Shown in pieces: positions 1 to 8,751 of a stretch of 43,259 bases of DNA. A program made the translations under genes and the position numbers. Below the pieces are notes generated by a model. It worked only from the letters and a program-made list of their open reading frames with translations. It was not told where the DNA came from and made no database searches. Position 1 is the first letter of the stretch; every line of letters starts with the position of its first letter. The stretch is taken from contig NZ_CAMYKG010000022.1 in the NCBI RefSeq assembly GCF_947258925.1, positions 1-43,259 on the forward strand, written 5' to 3'. The stretch comes from an uncultured Eudoraea sp. (lineage in GTDB: Bacteria > Bacteroidota > Bacteroidia > Flavobacteriales > Flavobacteriaceae).

Positions 1-1
1 C

Positions 2-211
2 TTGATGGAAATCATAACCGGAGCTGCAGAACCTTCTGCTTTACTACCTTTTCAAATGCCTGCGGACATGTTGACCGTTGAAGCCCAATTTGAAGATGTT
101 CCGAGAGATATGACACCATATAAAGATGCCGATGGAAATGTATATGACTTTGCGTTTGGAATGAACTGGAAAGGGGTAATTTCTGATGACCGTGTGAAAA
201 AGTATAAATAA
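2..211 (+). CDS. Glycoside hydrolase family 3 (beta-glucosidase-like), C-terminal end only
   Basis: Only the last 69 or so residues are in the window; the gene enters from the left edge, so the apparent start is not real. The stretch PSALLPFQMPADM followed by a VP.DM..Y.D..GN.Y.F.FG.NW pattern is the typical end of Bacteroidota GH3 enzymes, the C-terminal domain that closes over the active site in BglX-like exo-beta-glucosidases. The catalytic domain is outside the window, so substrate cannot be judged. A periplasmic or outer-membrane role in trimming beta-linked oligosaccharides is likely from the family and from the alpha-glucuronidase downstream. Family call is fairly sure; specificity is unknown. 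Confidence 0.8.
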   Translation: MMEIITGAAEPSALLPFQMPADMLTVEAQFEDVPRDMTPYKDADGNVYDFAFGMNWKGVISDDRVKKYK

Positions 212-271
212 TCACTTTTTAATTCAATCTTTGCAACGAATAAAATTCTAAACTATTTTAATATATAGATC

Positions 272-769
272 ATGTTGAAAAAAATCTTAACCGGACTGTT
301 AGTTGTCCTGATCATCATACAGTTTATACGTCCCGATAAAAACGAATCTAATGACCTAACCTATGACATTTCCACCAAATATGAGGTTCCGGATGATGTA
401 AATCACCTATTACAGGTTTCCTGCAATGACTGCCACTCCAATAAAACGGAATATCCGTGGTATGCAAATGTACAACCGGTTGCATGGTGGCTCAATGATC
501 ATGTGGTGGATGGCAAAAGACATTTGAATTTCTCAGAATTTACCAAAATGCCCATCGCCATTCAAAATCATAAATTTGAAGAAACGATTGAAATGGTTGA
601 AGAGAAGGAAATGCCACTACCTTCTTACACCAATTTTGGTTTACATAAAGAAGCTGATCTTTCCGAAGATCAAAGGCAAAAGATTATTGGTTGGGCAAAG
701 AATCAAATGACCTATCTCAAAGATAATTATCCGGCCGATAGTCTTGTAATGCCCAAGAGGCGAAAATAA
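272..769 (+). CDS. Haem-binding domain protein (Haem_bd, c-type CxxCH)
   Basis: A 165-residue protein with an N-terminal hydrophobic anchor (about residues 5-20) and a single c-type haem motif CNDCH (Cys51, Cys54, His55) followed by the YPWYANVQPVAWW block typical of the Haem_bd family. The haem domain should face the periplasm, held to the inner membrane by the N-terminal helix. Family members are small cytochrome-like proteins of unknown partner. The promoter may be AATCTTTG at 225-232, a near match to the Bacteroidota -7 element. It stands alone between the GH3 gene and a convergent gene. The haem attachment site is seen; function in electron transfer is inferred. Confidence 0.82.
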   Translation: MLKKILTGLLVVLIIIQFIRPDKNESNDLTYDISTKYEVPDDVNHLLQVSCNDCHSNKTEYPWYANVQPVAWWLNDHVVDGKRHLNFSEFTKMPIAIQNHKFEETIEMVEEKEMPLPSYTNFGLHKEADLSEDQRQKIIGWAKNQMTYLKDNYPADSLVMPKRRK

Positions 770-826
770 GGTTCAATTGGTTATAAACTATCAATACAAT
801 TAGCCTATAACTGAATGACAAAGTTA

Positions 827-2365
827 TTAATTAGTATTGGTCACAAAGGCAATTTTCTTGCTATCCGGTGACCAGCTGGGTACATTTATAGAACCCTGAC
901 CCCCATAGATATAAGCTATTACCTTTGGTGTTCCCCCATTGTAAGGTATTATTCGTAAAAGACAGTGTTTATAAAAAGGATGGTCAGAAGGGTCAATATC
1001 CTTAGGAAAAGAAATAAATGCAATCCACTTTTTATCCGGACTTATATGCGGAAACCAGTCATTGTATTCATCAAAAGTCAATTGGGTTTGCTCTTCGCCA
1101 TTTGCTTTCATCTTCCAAAGTTTCATCTTTCCCGTGCGCGTGGAATTAAAAAAGATATACTCCCCGTCCGGGCTATATTCAGGACCATCATCTAAAGTGG
1201 ATTTATTGGTAAGTTGATTCTCAGCACCTGAATTAATATCAATTGTATATATATCGTAAATTCCGTTTCGGTTGCCGGTAAAGACCATTTTACTATTGTC
1301 AGGAGACCAGCCATGTAAATAGGATGCTCCTACGCCGGGTTTTGTGACCATCTTAGGCAAAGAATCCCCTTCGGCTGACATATAAAACAGGGCAGATGTA
1401 CCACCATCATCCTGGTTATGATTACTTATTCCCAATAAAGCGCCATCAAAAGTGAGGACATGGTCATTATTATTATTTACTGCAAAGCCCGTATTTAAGG
1501 GAGTAATGGAATTAGTTGATAGCTCATAGTTGTACAAATGCCCTTTAGAATTGTAAATCAATCGATTGCCTTCAGGTGTCCAGTTGGGGGCTTGTATGGA
1601 GTGTGCAGATTTGTATATTATCTTTCGATGTCCACTCTCAACATCCATAATCTCCAGATTGCTGCCAAGATAATCCCGATATGGCGTAAAATCCGGGTTA
1701 ACCGGTTTAATTATCCTTACGTTTCTAAATTCAGCAGATTCCAAAACATCAGGATTATGTGAACATACATATAAACCTATATAGACAGAATTGTCTAATT
1801 CCATATCGGGCAGTTCCACACTTTTAAGTTCATTTCCAAATTTGGAAGTAGACATGATAAATGTATTACCGCTTCTTTCTAACTGAATAACATCCGGAAA
1901 TGTATCAGGAGAAATCAATTCTCTGGTTTCCCCTCCTATTTTCCGGCGATATTGGAGAGTGGTCAGACCATCGCCATGGGTAGTGGCATTCACATGTTTT
2001 GAATTGTCATCTAAGTTATTCCTAACAATCCATCCAACTTTTCGGTGAGGGTCAACACCTTTTCCTATAAATTTTACTTCCGCCCTAAGAATGAAGTCGC
2101 CCTGAATAGTAGTCCAGAGATATTGAAAGTCATCCTCCCCAAACCACATATTGGTGCCCGAACCGCTTATTTTATAGGTTTGATCCTCTTCTGAATAGTC
2201 CGAATATCCTTTTATTTTGCATACTCCGATATCTATGTTTCCATCGAACATGCCTATTTTGTTCTGGCTCCTAACTACATTTATACCAAAAATCACAAAA
2301 CAAGATATACAGGTATAAATCAATGATTCTTTCAATTGGTTTTGATTTTTAGTTGATAATTTCAT
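827..2365 (-). CDS. TolB-like beta-propeller protein with N-terminal concanavalin-like domain
   Basis: A 512-residue protein in two parts. After a hydrophobic export signal (about residues 12-30), residues 40-220 resemble the DUF1349-type sandwich often attached to sugar-binding proteins (FQYLWTTIQGDFILRAEV, KVGWIVRN). From about residue 235 there are repeated PD40/WD40-like blades with the pattern SPDG/SPD.K..F.S.R.G (APNWTPEGNRLIY, YSPDGEYIFFNS, ISPDKKWIAF, WSPDSKKIAFV), as in the TolB propeller. It is 21 bp downstream of the alpha-glucuronidase on the same strand, so probably co-transcribed. It is not the essential TolB of the Tol-Pal system, since no tol or pal genes are nearby. A role in glycan sensing or binding is inference. 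Confidence 0.7.
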   Translation of the reverse strand: MKLSTKNQNQLKESLIYTCISCFVIFGINVVRSQNKIGMFDGNIDIGVCKIKGYSDYSEEDQTYKISGSGTNMWFGEDDFQYLWTTIQGDFILRAEVKFIGKGVDPHRKVGWIVRNNLDDNSKHVNATTHGDGLTTLQYRRKIGGETRELISPDTFPDVIQLERSGNTFIMSTSKFGNELKSVELPDMELDNSVYIGLYVCSHNPDVLESAEFRNVRIIKPVNPDFTPYRDYLGSNLEIMDVESGHRKIIYKSAHSIQAPNWTPEGNRLIYNSKGHLYNYELSTNSITPLNTGFAVNNNNDHVLTFDGALLGISNHNQDDGGTSALFYMSAEGDSLPKMVTKPGVGASYLHGWSPDNSKMVFTGNRNGIYDIYTIDINSGAENQLTNKSTLDDGPEYSPDGEYIFFNSTRTGKMKLWKMKANGEEQTQLTFDEYNDWFPHISPDKKWIAFISFPKDIDPSDHPFYKHCLLRIIPYNGGTPKVIAYIYGGQGSINVPSWSPDSKKIAFVTNTN

Positions 2366-2386
2366 ATTCTTTAATGTTATTGATTC

Positions 2387-4597
2387 TTAATTTCCCGGGG
2401 CATATGGGAATTTTAGGGACTTATAATATTCAAGGTTTTCACCGGGCAGTTCCACTCCGGTTGGAAGCTTTCTTTCCGAAAATGTCTGAAAGTATAGGAG
2501 GCATGCATTTCTCCACCATTTTGCTTCCTTAAGCTGAATTTCCAATAGCATTTTAACTTCATTGTATTGTTCCTCGGAAATATACATTTTTGCCTGTTTC
2601 CAAATGCCAAGCATTTCTTTCACCTGATCAACCCCTTTTTGATAATTCAATGCAAGTGTATCCCATAATATTTCACCATTTTTTAGTCTATAATCCCAGG
2701 GTAAATGATGAAACCACAACAGGTATTCTTCCGGTGTGGAATCCGGGTTATTAAAAAGTTTAGCTAGTTCTGGTGCATACTGGGAGCTTGCATTACTTCC
2801 CGAAGGGGTGCGATCAAATCCAATACCAAACTTGTCGGCCTTATGATAATATGTAGGGTTCCACTCAGGTCTGCTCAAATCATTTACCCATGGCCCGGGA
2901 CCATAGTGATGACCTGTAGCCATGAGATGGTGCAATCCCAGCGGCGTCATATAATTAACAACTGCTTCCCTGGAACTAGCCATCATTTCTTTTACAGGGT
3001 CTAAAAACCTGGAATCATTGGAATAGGTTAATCGCAGCCATTCATCAGCTATCATATCGGAACTCAAATAGGGATTCCAGGCCAATCGTCCATAACCGTA
3101 CCAATTAGCTTGGGCAAAAGGATGCCCTGTCCAGTTTATATCTGTTCCTATATTGGCCACACCTGCCATCCCTGTTATCTTGTTGTTGAATAAGGACCCA
3201 TCAATGACTTTTGCAACAGTAGAATTATTGCCTTTGCGATAGGTCTCAGCATCTAACACTTCTTCATATAGTTTTGGCAAAAATACCAGATGTGAGCTAA
3301 AACCCAGATACTCCTGGGTAATTTGAAACTCCATAACAAGTGATGTGTTTGGCATTGCGCCAAACATCGGATGAAATGGTTCTCTGGGTTGAAAATCTAT
3401 TGGTCCGTTCTTAACCTGAACCAACACATTATCCAGAAATTTTCCATCATAGGGCACAAATTCAGCAAAGGCTTGTTTTGCTCTGTCTGTCGCATCTGTG
3501 GCAGAATAAACAAAGGCCCTCCATATTACTATTCCACCAAAGGGCTGTAAAGCAGTTCCAAGCATATTTGCACCATCAACATGGGTTCTTCCATAATTCT
3601 GAGGTCCAGGTTGTCCCTCGGAGTTGGCCTTAACCAAAAATCCTCCAAAATCAGGGATCATTTGGTAGATCACTTTGGCTTTATCCTTCCACCATTCAAT
3701 TACATCCTCATTTAACGGGTCAGCGGTATTTAACCCGCCAATCTCAACAGGCGCAGAAAATCTTGCAGTCAAATACACCTTTATTCCATAAGGCCTGAAA
3801 ACATCTGCCAGGGCAGCCACCTTTTCTAAATAGGCCCGAGTTAATACAAGGGCATTTGCATTGACATTGGTTAATACAGTTGCGTTTATTCCTATTGAAG
3901 CATTTGCCCGTGCATAATCTATGTAACGAGGGTCTATATATTCAGGTAGTTTCTGCCAGTTCCAAAGTGAAAAGCCGGCATATCCGCGCTCAACGGTTCG
4001 GTCCAGATTATCCCAATGATTGAGCATACGTAAATCAAGTTTTGGTCCTTCAATTATATTTAATTCATCCAATTTTTTTTGCAATTTCATTAATTGCAAG
4101 AATTTAAATACCCCGTAAAGTATTCCTAAATCTTCATTAGCAGTAATTAGCAAAATACCCTTACCATTTACCAAAACAGATTTGATAATAAATCCTTCTT
4201 TGCCAATCCGTTCAAAATCTCCTATTAATTTTCTCCGTAACTCCTGGTTTAAATCATTTTTCTCAACCACCCACATTGTATTCATTGCATTGGGTGAATC
4301 CAGCACCCCAGAAACAGTATCTAACATCGCTTCAAGACCTCTAAGGAGTTCCTTCCTGGCAGTTTGCAGCACAGGGGTTTTAGCCCTAAAAAATATTGAA
4401 TTTGTAGTACGTAGATATTCTGATCTTACGGTTTGCTTCTTAATTTGAGGGTATCCCAACCATAAATTGTATCCTACCGGTGTCTGGGCGTTGGTGGGGA
4501 GTATAGCTAAAAAAATGATTAAATAAACCAGTTTTAATGGTGAAAGGCAGTTAATAATCTTTAAGCAAGGGAAAACATAATCCAATTTTGAATTCAT
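2387..4597 (-). CDS. Alpha-glucuronidase, glycoside hydrolase family 67
   Basis: This 736-residue enzyme releases (4-O-methyl-)glucuronic acid from the ends of xylo-oligosaccharides. GH67 blocks are clear: YNLWLGYP near the start, LRMLNHWDNLDRTVERGYAG (residues 189-208), then DFGGFLVKANSEGQPGP with the probable acid Glu327, GPIDFQPREP with Asp401, and ITQEYLG with Glu429. The 28-residue spacing of the last two matches the catalytic pair known in GH67. An N-terminal hydrophobic stretch ending NAQ (residues 20-38) is a signal peptide, so the enzyme acts outside the cytoplasm. Full length for the family. The TolB-like gene follows by 21 bp. No promoter element was recognised. Xylan use is inferred from the family. 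Confidence 0.95.
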   Translation of the reverse strand: MNSKLDYVFPCLKIINCLSPLKLVYLIIFLAILPTNAQTPVGYNLWLGYPQIKKQTVRSEYLRTTNSIFFRAKTPVLQTARKELLRGLEAMLDTVSGVLDSPNAMNTMWVVEKNDLNQELRRKLIGDFERIGKEGFIIKSVLVNGKGILLITANEDLGILYGVFKFLQLMKLQKKLDELNIIEGPKLDLRMLNHWDNLDRTVERGYAGFSLWNWQKLPEYIDPRYIDYARANASIGINATVLTNVNANALVLTRAYLEKVAALADVFRPYGIKVYLTARFSAPVEIGGLNTADPLNEDVIEWWKDKAKVIYQMIPDFGGFLVKANSEGQPGPQNYGRTHVDGANMLGTALQPFGGIVIWRAFVYSATDATDRAKQAFAEFVPYDGKFLDNVLVQVKNGPIDFQPREPFHPMFGAMPNTSLVMEFQITQEYLGFSSHLVFLPKLYEEVLDAETYRKGNNSTVAKVIDGSLFNNKITGMAGVANIGTDINWTGHPFAQANWYGYGRLAWNPYLSSDMIADEWLRLTYSNDSRFLDPVKEMMASSREAVVNYMTPLGLHHLMATGHHYGPGPWVNDLSRPEWNPTYYHKADKFGIGFDRTPSGSNASSQYAPELAKLFNNPDSTPEEYLLWFHHLPWDYRLKNGEILWDTLALNYQKGVDQVKEMLGIWKQAKMYISEEQYNEVKMLLEIQLKEAKWWRNACLLYFQTFSERKLPTGVELPGENLEYYKSLKFPYAPGN

Positions 4598-4651
4598 TGT
4601 AAGAATTTTGTTCAGGCCGGTAGTAATTAACTTAATTGGAAGGGCATTCCT

Positions 4652-4942
4652 TTATTTTTCCTCATCCGTCAAATCTTCCATTGGCAATTCAGTTACAACG
4701 TCATCGTCTATAATATCATCGTCTTCCAGGTCATGATCCTCCATGGCCGCGACGAGACGCTTACTGACTTTTACCAGATAAATAGCATCATCCGTCCTTA
4801 CTTCAACGCATTCCACTATTTCATTTAATGCGTTTTTAAAGGTGATAATATCGTCATCATCATATCCATCAGGGTACTTTGTAACAAGAAGATCCAGGAT
4901 GTCCTTGTTTAACTTTTTAAAATCCACGATTACACGTCTCAT
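4652..4942 (-). CDS. Conserved small acidic protein of unknown function
   Basis: A 96-residue protein I recognise only as a type of hypothetical common in flavobacteria. The first 65 residues look like a compact folded domain (RRVIVDFKKLNKDILDLL, then YPDGYDDDDIITFKN); the tail is very acidic with runs of Asp and Glu. There is no signal peptide, membrane segment or catalytic motif. A good -7 element (TAAATTTG) lies upstream. It stands alone and is not preceded by the operator found in the neighbouring stress island. Function unknown. Confidence 0.7.
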   Translation of the reverse strand: MRRVIVDFKKLNKDILDLLVTKYPDGYDDDDIITFKNALNEIVECVEVRTDDAIYLVKVSKRLVAAMEDHDLEDDDIIDDDVVTELPMEDLTDEEK

Positions 4943-4970
4943 AACAAAGCCTTTTTATCAAATCAAATTA

Positions 4971-4978
4971 CAAATTTA
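4971..4978 (-). promoter_or_regulatory. Bacteroidota -7 element of the small acidic protein gene
   Basis: On the minus strand the bases read TAAATTTG, an exact match to the TAnnTTTG consensus, about 30 bp upstream of the start codon at 4942. No convincing -33 element was seen. Confidence 0.5.
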
Positions 4979-5074
4979 ATTGATACCAAAAGCATAAAAT
5001 ACTTATTAGCACCATCTTTGGAATTTGGCAGGACGTGTTATTGGAATTCTGCGATCTTCTGATCGGCGATATGG

Positions 5075-5737
5075 TTACTTTGCGCTCGTGGACTCCTTAT
5101 CATCGGTTTCTTTATGAAAAATCAAATCTTGTTCTTCCATGGCAAAAGTTACAAGTTTTACATAATCGTCCACTGCTTTTTTGATATTTGAAGGATCTGT
5201 TATATCAATGATACCTCGCCATATAAGTTGGCGTTCCTTACCAACGCATATACAATAAAGAGAGGTTTCCGCATGATAAACCTTGTAGTCATCATAATAA
5301 TTGTCATCATAATAAATATCCTGATGTGATATATAGTCATCTTTGAATTTAGAATTAAAACTATCTAAATCTGACATCTCTTTCCTAAAGGTTTCCTTGT
5401 TTTCGGCACCAAGAATCTTCGTAAATAAAATAGCATCAAAATCTTTATCAAGCAGTGATTGTTCAACATCATCCAATTCTTCTTCCGATCTTTCAGAGTC
5501 TGTAAACCCAACATCAAATAAATCTATACTTCGCATAGCCTCTACTCCCCTCCTGGTAAAATGACGCTTCATTTTTGTTTCGAATTCTTCCTGGGCCTTA
5601 AGATTAGAAGTCATTCCAACAATAAGTACTTTGTTCGCATCAAAAATGACAATGTCCGGATTTTTCCAATTATCTATCAGTTCTGAGGAGGAACATCCCA
5701 GGAGTAACACCATTAATAAAAGATAGGATTTATTCAT
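5075..5737 (-). CDS. Putative lipoprotein of unknown function (DUF4136-like)
   Basis: A 220-residue protein with a lipoprotein signal: a short charged start, a leucine-rich core and a lipobox ending LLLGC (Cys15). The mature part begins SSSELIDNWKNPD and then KVLIVGMTSN, a pattern seen in Bacteroidota lipoproteins whose domain resembles DUF4136/GNA1162-type envelope proteins. It is rich in Asp, Glu and Tyr in the middle (about residues 130-155). It begins 9 bp after the helical protein gene upstream, so the two form an operon that starts at the Fnr-type operator at 6324-6335. An envelope role in the stress response is inferred. Confidence 0.7.
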   Translation of the reverse strand: MNKSYLLLMVLLLGCSSSELIDNWKNPDIVIFDANKVLIVGMTSNLKAQEEFETKMKRHFTRRGVEAMRSIDLFDVGFTDSERSEEELDDVEQSLLDKDFDAILFTKILGAENKETFRKEMSDLDSFNSKFKDDYISHQDIYYDDNYYDDYKVYHAETSLYCICVGKERQLIWRGIIDITDPSNIKKAVDDYVKLVTFAMEEQDLIFHKETDDKESTSAK

Positions 5738-5746
5738 CTGATTTAT

Positions 5747-6190
5747 TCAATTTAGTAATCGTTTCTGTTTTTCCTTTTTAATCACTTTAGAAACCAATTC
5801 AAAAAGCCTTGTTTTGATTTCCCTATATTGCTCTTTATAATGAGCAATGGTGTTTGTCAATTCCCTATGGGTATCTCTGTAGGCCTTTTCCAATTCAAAT
5901 TGATCAACATCATCAATCATTACTTCCAATTTGTTTTCATGGGTCTGAACCTTTTTCATTAATGAAATAACTTCATCCTCAAGTTTAGATAGAACTACCA
6001 CAATTTTCTTACTTTTTCCAAATATTTTTGAATCCACTAATTGTACAGTATAATGTTTTATCAAATTGTTTAAAAACAATTGCTCATCTCTCATAAATTT
6101 TAATTCCGATAACCAAAGTACAGTTGTACTATGCATCTCCTCAGGATCTATCCATTCAATATAGCGATGGGAGTTTTCTTTAATTTTCAT
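5747..6190 (-). CDS. Helical (coiled-coil) protein, paralogue of the 23180-23629 product
   Basis: A 147-residue, mostly helical, charged protein without signal peptide or membrane segment. It aligns by eye with the product at 23180-23629: both have a W.S.L.F..D...L..LI..Y block near residues 27-47, an L..EV..H...L..M segment in the middle and a final helix of about 40 residues. The C-terminus is basic (KKEKQKR). Both genes are directly preceded by the TGAY-N4-RTCA operator, so the family belongs to the stress island. I do not recognise a named domain. A structural or partner-binding role is all that can be suggested. Confidence 0.7.
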   Translation of the reverse strand: MKIKENSHRYIEWIDPEEMHSTTVLWLSELKFMRDEQLFLNNLIKHYTVQLVDSKIFGKSKKIVVVLSKLEDEVISLMKKVQTHENKLEVMIDDVDQFELEKAYRDTHRELTNTIAHYKEQYREIKTRLFELVSKVIKKEKQKRLLN

Positions 6191-6292
6191 ACTCTCAAAT
6201 TTTAGAAATTGTACTTAATTAAACCTTAACTATTTGTTAATCAATAATTTATATTTTAATCAAATATGGTCTTTGGCTATTTTTGGATAATT

Positions 6293-6335
6293 TCAATTTA
6301 GCCTTTTACTGAATAATAAGAAATGATAATTATCA
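6293..6335 (-). promoter_or_regulatory. Fnr/Crp-type operator and -7 element for the helical protein/lipoprotein operon
   Basis: The perfect palindrome TGATAATTATCA lies at 6324-6335 (centre 6329.5). On the minus strand a weak -7 element TAAATTGA begins at 6300, exactly 29.5 bp from the palindrome centre, the spacing shared by all sites of this type here. The predicted transcript would start near 6288, leaving a leader of about 98 bases. The rest of the 294-bp gap 6191-6484 holds the hairpin at 6434-6452 and nothing else I can name. Confidence 0.7.
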
Positions 6336-6433
6336 GGTACTTCATAAAACTTTATGTTTCCCAATGGTCCGGCCCGTTGCACTTTAAAATACCTCCGGTA
6401 TAACCAGATATTTCCGCTTTAAGAAATAGAATT

Positions 6434-6452
6434 GTGGTAAACTATTTGCCAC
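6434..6452 (-). terminator. Hairpin, possible terminator of the MBL RNase operon
   Basis: GTGGTAAA and TTTGCCAC form an 8-bp stem (one G-T wobble) around a CTA loop, 33-51 bp past the RNase stop codon. On the minus strand it is followed by a T-rich stretch (AATTCTATTTCTT), not a clean T-run, so the call is moderate. Confidence 0.45.
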
Positions 6453-6484
6453 CTCAACTATTAGCATTCGTATTTATATGATTA

Positions 6485-7849
6485 TTAAAAAACGAGTTCA
6501 ATGGTTTCAAATAATTTCGGAACATGTACATTCCAGTTGTATACCCCAGTTATTTTATGTTTAAACCCATCTAAAGCATCCTGCTCACCATGAATCAAAA
6601 AAACCCGCTCAGGGATATTCTTAATGGAATCCATCCAATCCAGTAGTTCCTTTTGATCTGCATGGGCAGATAAGCTCTCTTCATGATATATATGTGCTTT
6701 AACCGGGTAAAATTTACCAAAGATCTTAAGTTCTTGCCCACCTTCCAGAAGTGTTCTTCCTCTTGTTCCTTCAGCCATATAACCAACCAACAGTACGCTG
6801 GTATTGGTTCTATCCAGGAACTGTCGCAGGTAAGTAAGAATCCTTCCCCCTGTAACCATACCACTACCTGCAATAACGATTTTTGGTCTTGGATCATCAA
6901 TAGTCTCCCAGGTTTCCCTGTAGGATTCAATAATAGTAACATGAGCACACATGGCATCATATTCTTTGCGAGAAAGTGAATGCCACCCGGGAAACCGCTC
7001 AAAGATGGAAAGTACGTTGGCCCCCATTGGACTATCAACAAAAATTGGAATATTTGGTATTTTGTTCTTCTTATATAGTTGCCAGAATAAATACATCAGA
7101 GATTGCAGGCGTTCTACCGCGAAAGAAGGGATGAGCAGAATACCTTTTTCGTAAATAGTTGTTTTCACCAGTTCAACCAATCTTTCCTCCATCTTATTTT
7201 CGGGATGGATTTTGTTGCCATAGGTACTTTCAACAAAAAGAAAATCGGCCCATTCGGGTTTAACCGGTGCTTCCAAGAGTATATCATCTGGTCTGCCAAC
7301 ATCTCCGGAAAATACAAAGCGTTTCCCAAAAATATCAAGTTCAATAAAGGTTGAACCAATTATATGTCCGTTATATCTGAATCTGTATTGTATGTTTTCA
7401 GAAAGTGGAATCCATTGGTTTAACTCTTCAGCCTTAAATAATCCTATAGTATCCTGTGCATCCTCAATGGTATAAAATGGTAGCGCAGGTTTATGCTTAC
7501 TATATCCCTCACTATTGGCTAATTCAGCTTCTTCTTCATTGATCTTTGCACTATCGAGCAGTATTATTCTGGTTATTGCAAGTGTAGGTGCGGTTCCTAC
7601 AATTTTCCCTTTGAATCCGGCCTTGACCAACCTGGGTAAATAACCGGTATGATCCAGGTGGCCGTGTGTCAATAATACAATATCAATTTGAGGAACCGAA
7701 ATAGGTAAAGGCGATCTATTGGTAATTCTGAGGTCCTTTCTTCCCTGAAACATTCCGCAATCAACCAGTATGTTTTGCTCATTCGTTTCTAGGTAAAATT
7801 TAGACCCTGTCACTGTACCTGAAGCCCCTAAGAAGTGCACCTTAACCAT
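6485..7849 (-). CDS. MBL-fold/beta-CASP ribonuclease (CPSF73/YSH1-like)
   Basis: A 454-residue metallo-beta-lactamase-fold nuclease of the beta-CASP type. The zinc motif THGHLDH (His62, His64, Asp66, His67) lies in the N-terminal third, a second metal Asp is in FSGDVGRP, the beta-CASP insert follows (PSFAVERLQSL..., VIAGSGMVTGGR), and the C-terminal RMMBL part has SAHADQKELL and LIHGEQDAL. Members process or degrade RNA; DNA repair members also exist but usually carry different C-termini. It is cytoplasmic. It is the last gene of a three-gene operon with the ATP-cone/nuclease protein (18-bp gap) and the eRF1-like protein, so I infer a role in RNA turnover during stress. Family call is firm, substrate unknown. 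Confidence 0.9.
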   Translation of the reverse strand: MVKVHFLGASGTVTGSKFYLETNEQNILVDCGMFQGRKDLRITNRSPLPISVPQIDIVLLTHGHLDHTGYLPRLVKAGFKGKIVGTAPTLAITRIILLDSAKINEEEAELANSEGYSKHKPALPFYTIEDAQDTIGLFKAEELNQWIPLSENIQYRFRYNGHIIGSTFIELDIFGKRFVFSGDVGRPDDILLEAPVKPEWADFLFVESTYGNKIHPENKMEERLVELVKTTIYEKGILLIPSFAVERLQSLMYLFWQLYKKNKIPNIPIFVDSPMGANVLSIFERFPGWHSLSRKEYDAMCAHVTIIESYRETWETIDDPRPKIVIAGSGMVTGGRILTYLRQFLDRTNTSVLLVGYMAEGTRGRTLLEGGQELKIFGKFYPVKAHIYHEESLSAHADQKELLDWMDSIKNIPERVFLIHGEQDALDGFKHKITGVYNWNVHVPKLFETIELVF

Positions 7850-7867
7850 GATCCTAATTTTAGAATA

Positions 7868-8710
7868 TCAAATCTTGCAAATCATCTCAACTTCTTTCAG
7901 AATTTTAGTCTTTCTAGTATCAGAGACGCCTAAATGGTCCAGATAAAAGCTATCCTTCAGTAATTGACGGCACAAGACCACATCCCGACTTAGTAAGAAT
8001 TGTTTTTCCCTTTTCGTAAGGAGTGTAGAAACCGTTATCGGATAGAGACCCAGTCTGTCTATTCGTTCTTTGAGACTATCCCCTTTCGGTAGATCCCAAC
8101 TCAAAAGATAGAGCCCCATACAATTTCCATAGCGCATAGCGTCTTTGGTGAAGCGGGTATTGGTAGCTACCCAACAGGCATCGGGTTCTTTCGTACTGGA
8201 ATTACTTTTATAAGCTGCATTTTTGATATCCTCGTATCTGGAATAAATATATAATGGTATTTTAACATTGCAATTTCGACCTTGGTCTCCGTGAAATTTA
8301 CATTCAATAAGAATGATTGATCCATTTTTTTCGGCAATCACATCTATCTCATGTCTTACACACTTCCCTGCAATAGTCCTTCCTACCTGAATTTTGTAAC
8401 CCGAATACTTCAAAACTGCACCTAAAAATTTTTCAAAGGGGAAGCCCGTGGGACCTAACTCATAAATGGCCTTTTTAAGTTTATATTTGGAGGCAAAGAC
8501 AGGTTTTTTACGTCTTAAGAAACTAAACGCCCTATTATATACTTCTCTGGTTGTGATGCCATCATATAGTTCTTCCCTGACCAGGGACAAAATTTGATTT
8601 GTTAAGTCATCATCTGCCCCGCTTCTTTTAAGAGAAGTACGTAATTTCTCTTCTGAGAATAATACTTTGTCACCCGAAGCTTTGACTATAAAATAATCCT
8701 CATTTCCCAT
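7868..8710 (-). CDS. ATP-cone domain fused to Mrr-like restriction-endonuclease-fold domain
   Basis: A 280-residue protein. Residues 5-90 read as an ATP-cone (VKASGDKVLFSEEKLRTSL, then GITTREVYNRAFSFLRR), the nucleotide-binding regulatory module of ribonucleotide reductases and NrdR. Residues 90-200 carry a PD-(D/E)xK nuclease core: GAVLKYSGYKIQVG, then HEIDVIAE with Asp123 and IILIECKFH with Glu136 and Lys138. The C-terminal 80 residues (LLSWDLPKGDSL..., then a Leu/Lys-rich helical tail) may be a further binding domain. It sits between the eRF1-like protein and the RNase, so it may be a nucleotide-gated nuclease rather than a restriction enzyme; no methyltransferase is nearby. The domains are well supported, the function is inferred. 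Confidence 0.8.
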   Translation of the reverse strand: MGNEDYFIVKASGDKVLFSEEKLRTSLKRSGADDDLTNQILSLVREELYDGITTREVYNRAFSFLRRKKPVFASKYKLKKAIYELGPTGFPFEKFLGAVLKYSGYKIQVGRTIAGKCVRHEIDVIAEKNGSIILIECKFHGDQGRNCNVKIPLYIYSRYEDIKNAAYKSNSSTKEPDACWVATNTRFTKDAMRYGNCMGLYLLSWDLPKGDSLKERIDRLGLYPITVSTLLTKREKQFLLSRDVVLCRQLLKDSFYLDHLGVSDTRKTKILKEVEMICKI

Positions 8711-8751
8711 TGCTTGCTAAAACGTGATAATTAAGTCAGTATTTATAAGAA

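Noticed and set aside
8716..8740. TGATAATTAAGTCA upstream of the ATP-cone nuclease gene
   Set aside because: Half-sites are separated by 6 bp, not 4, and the gene sits inside an operon with its own operator upstream of 9168.
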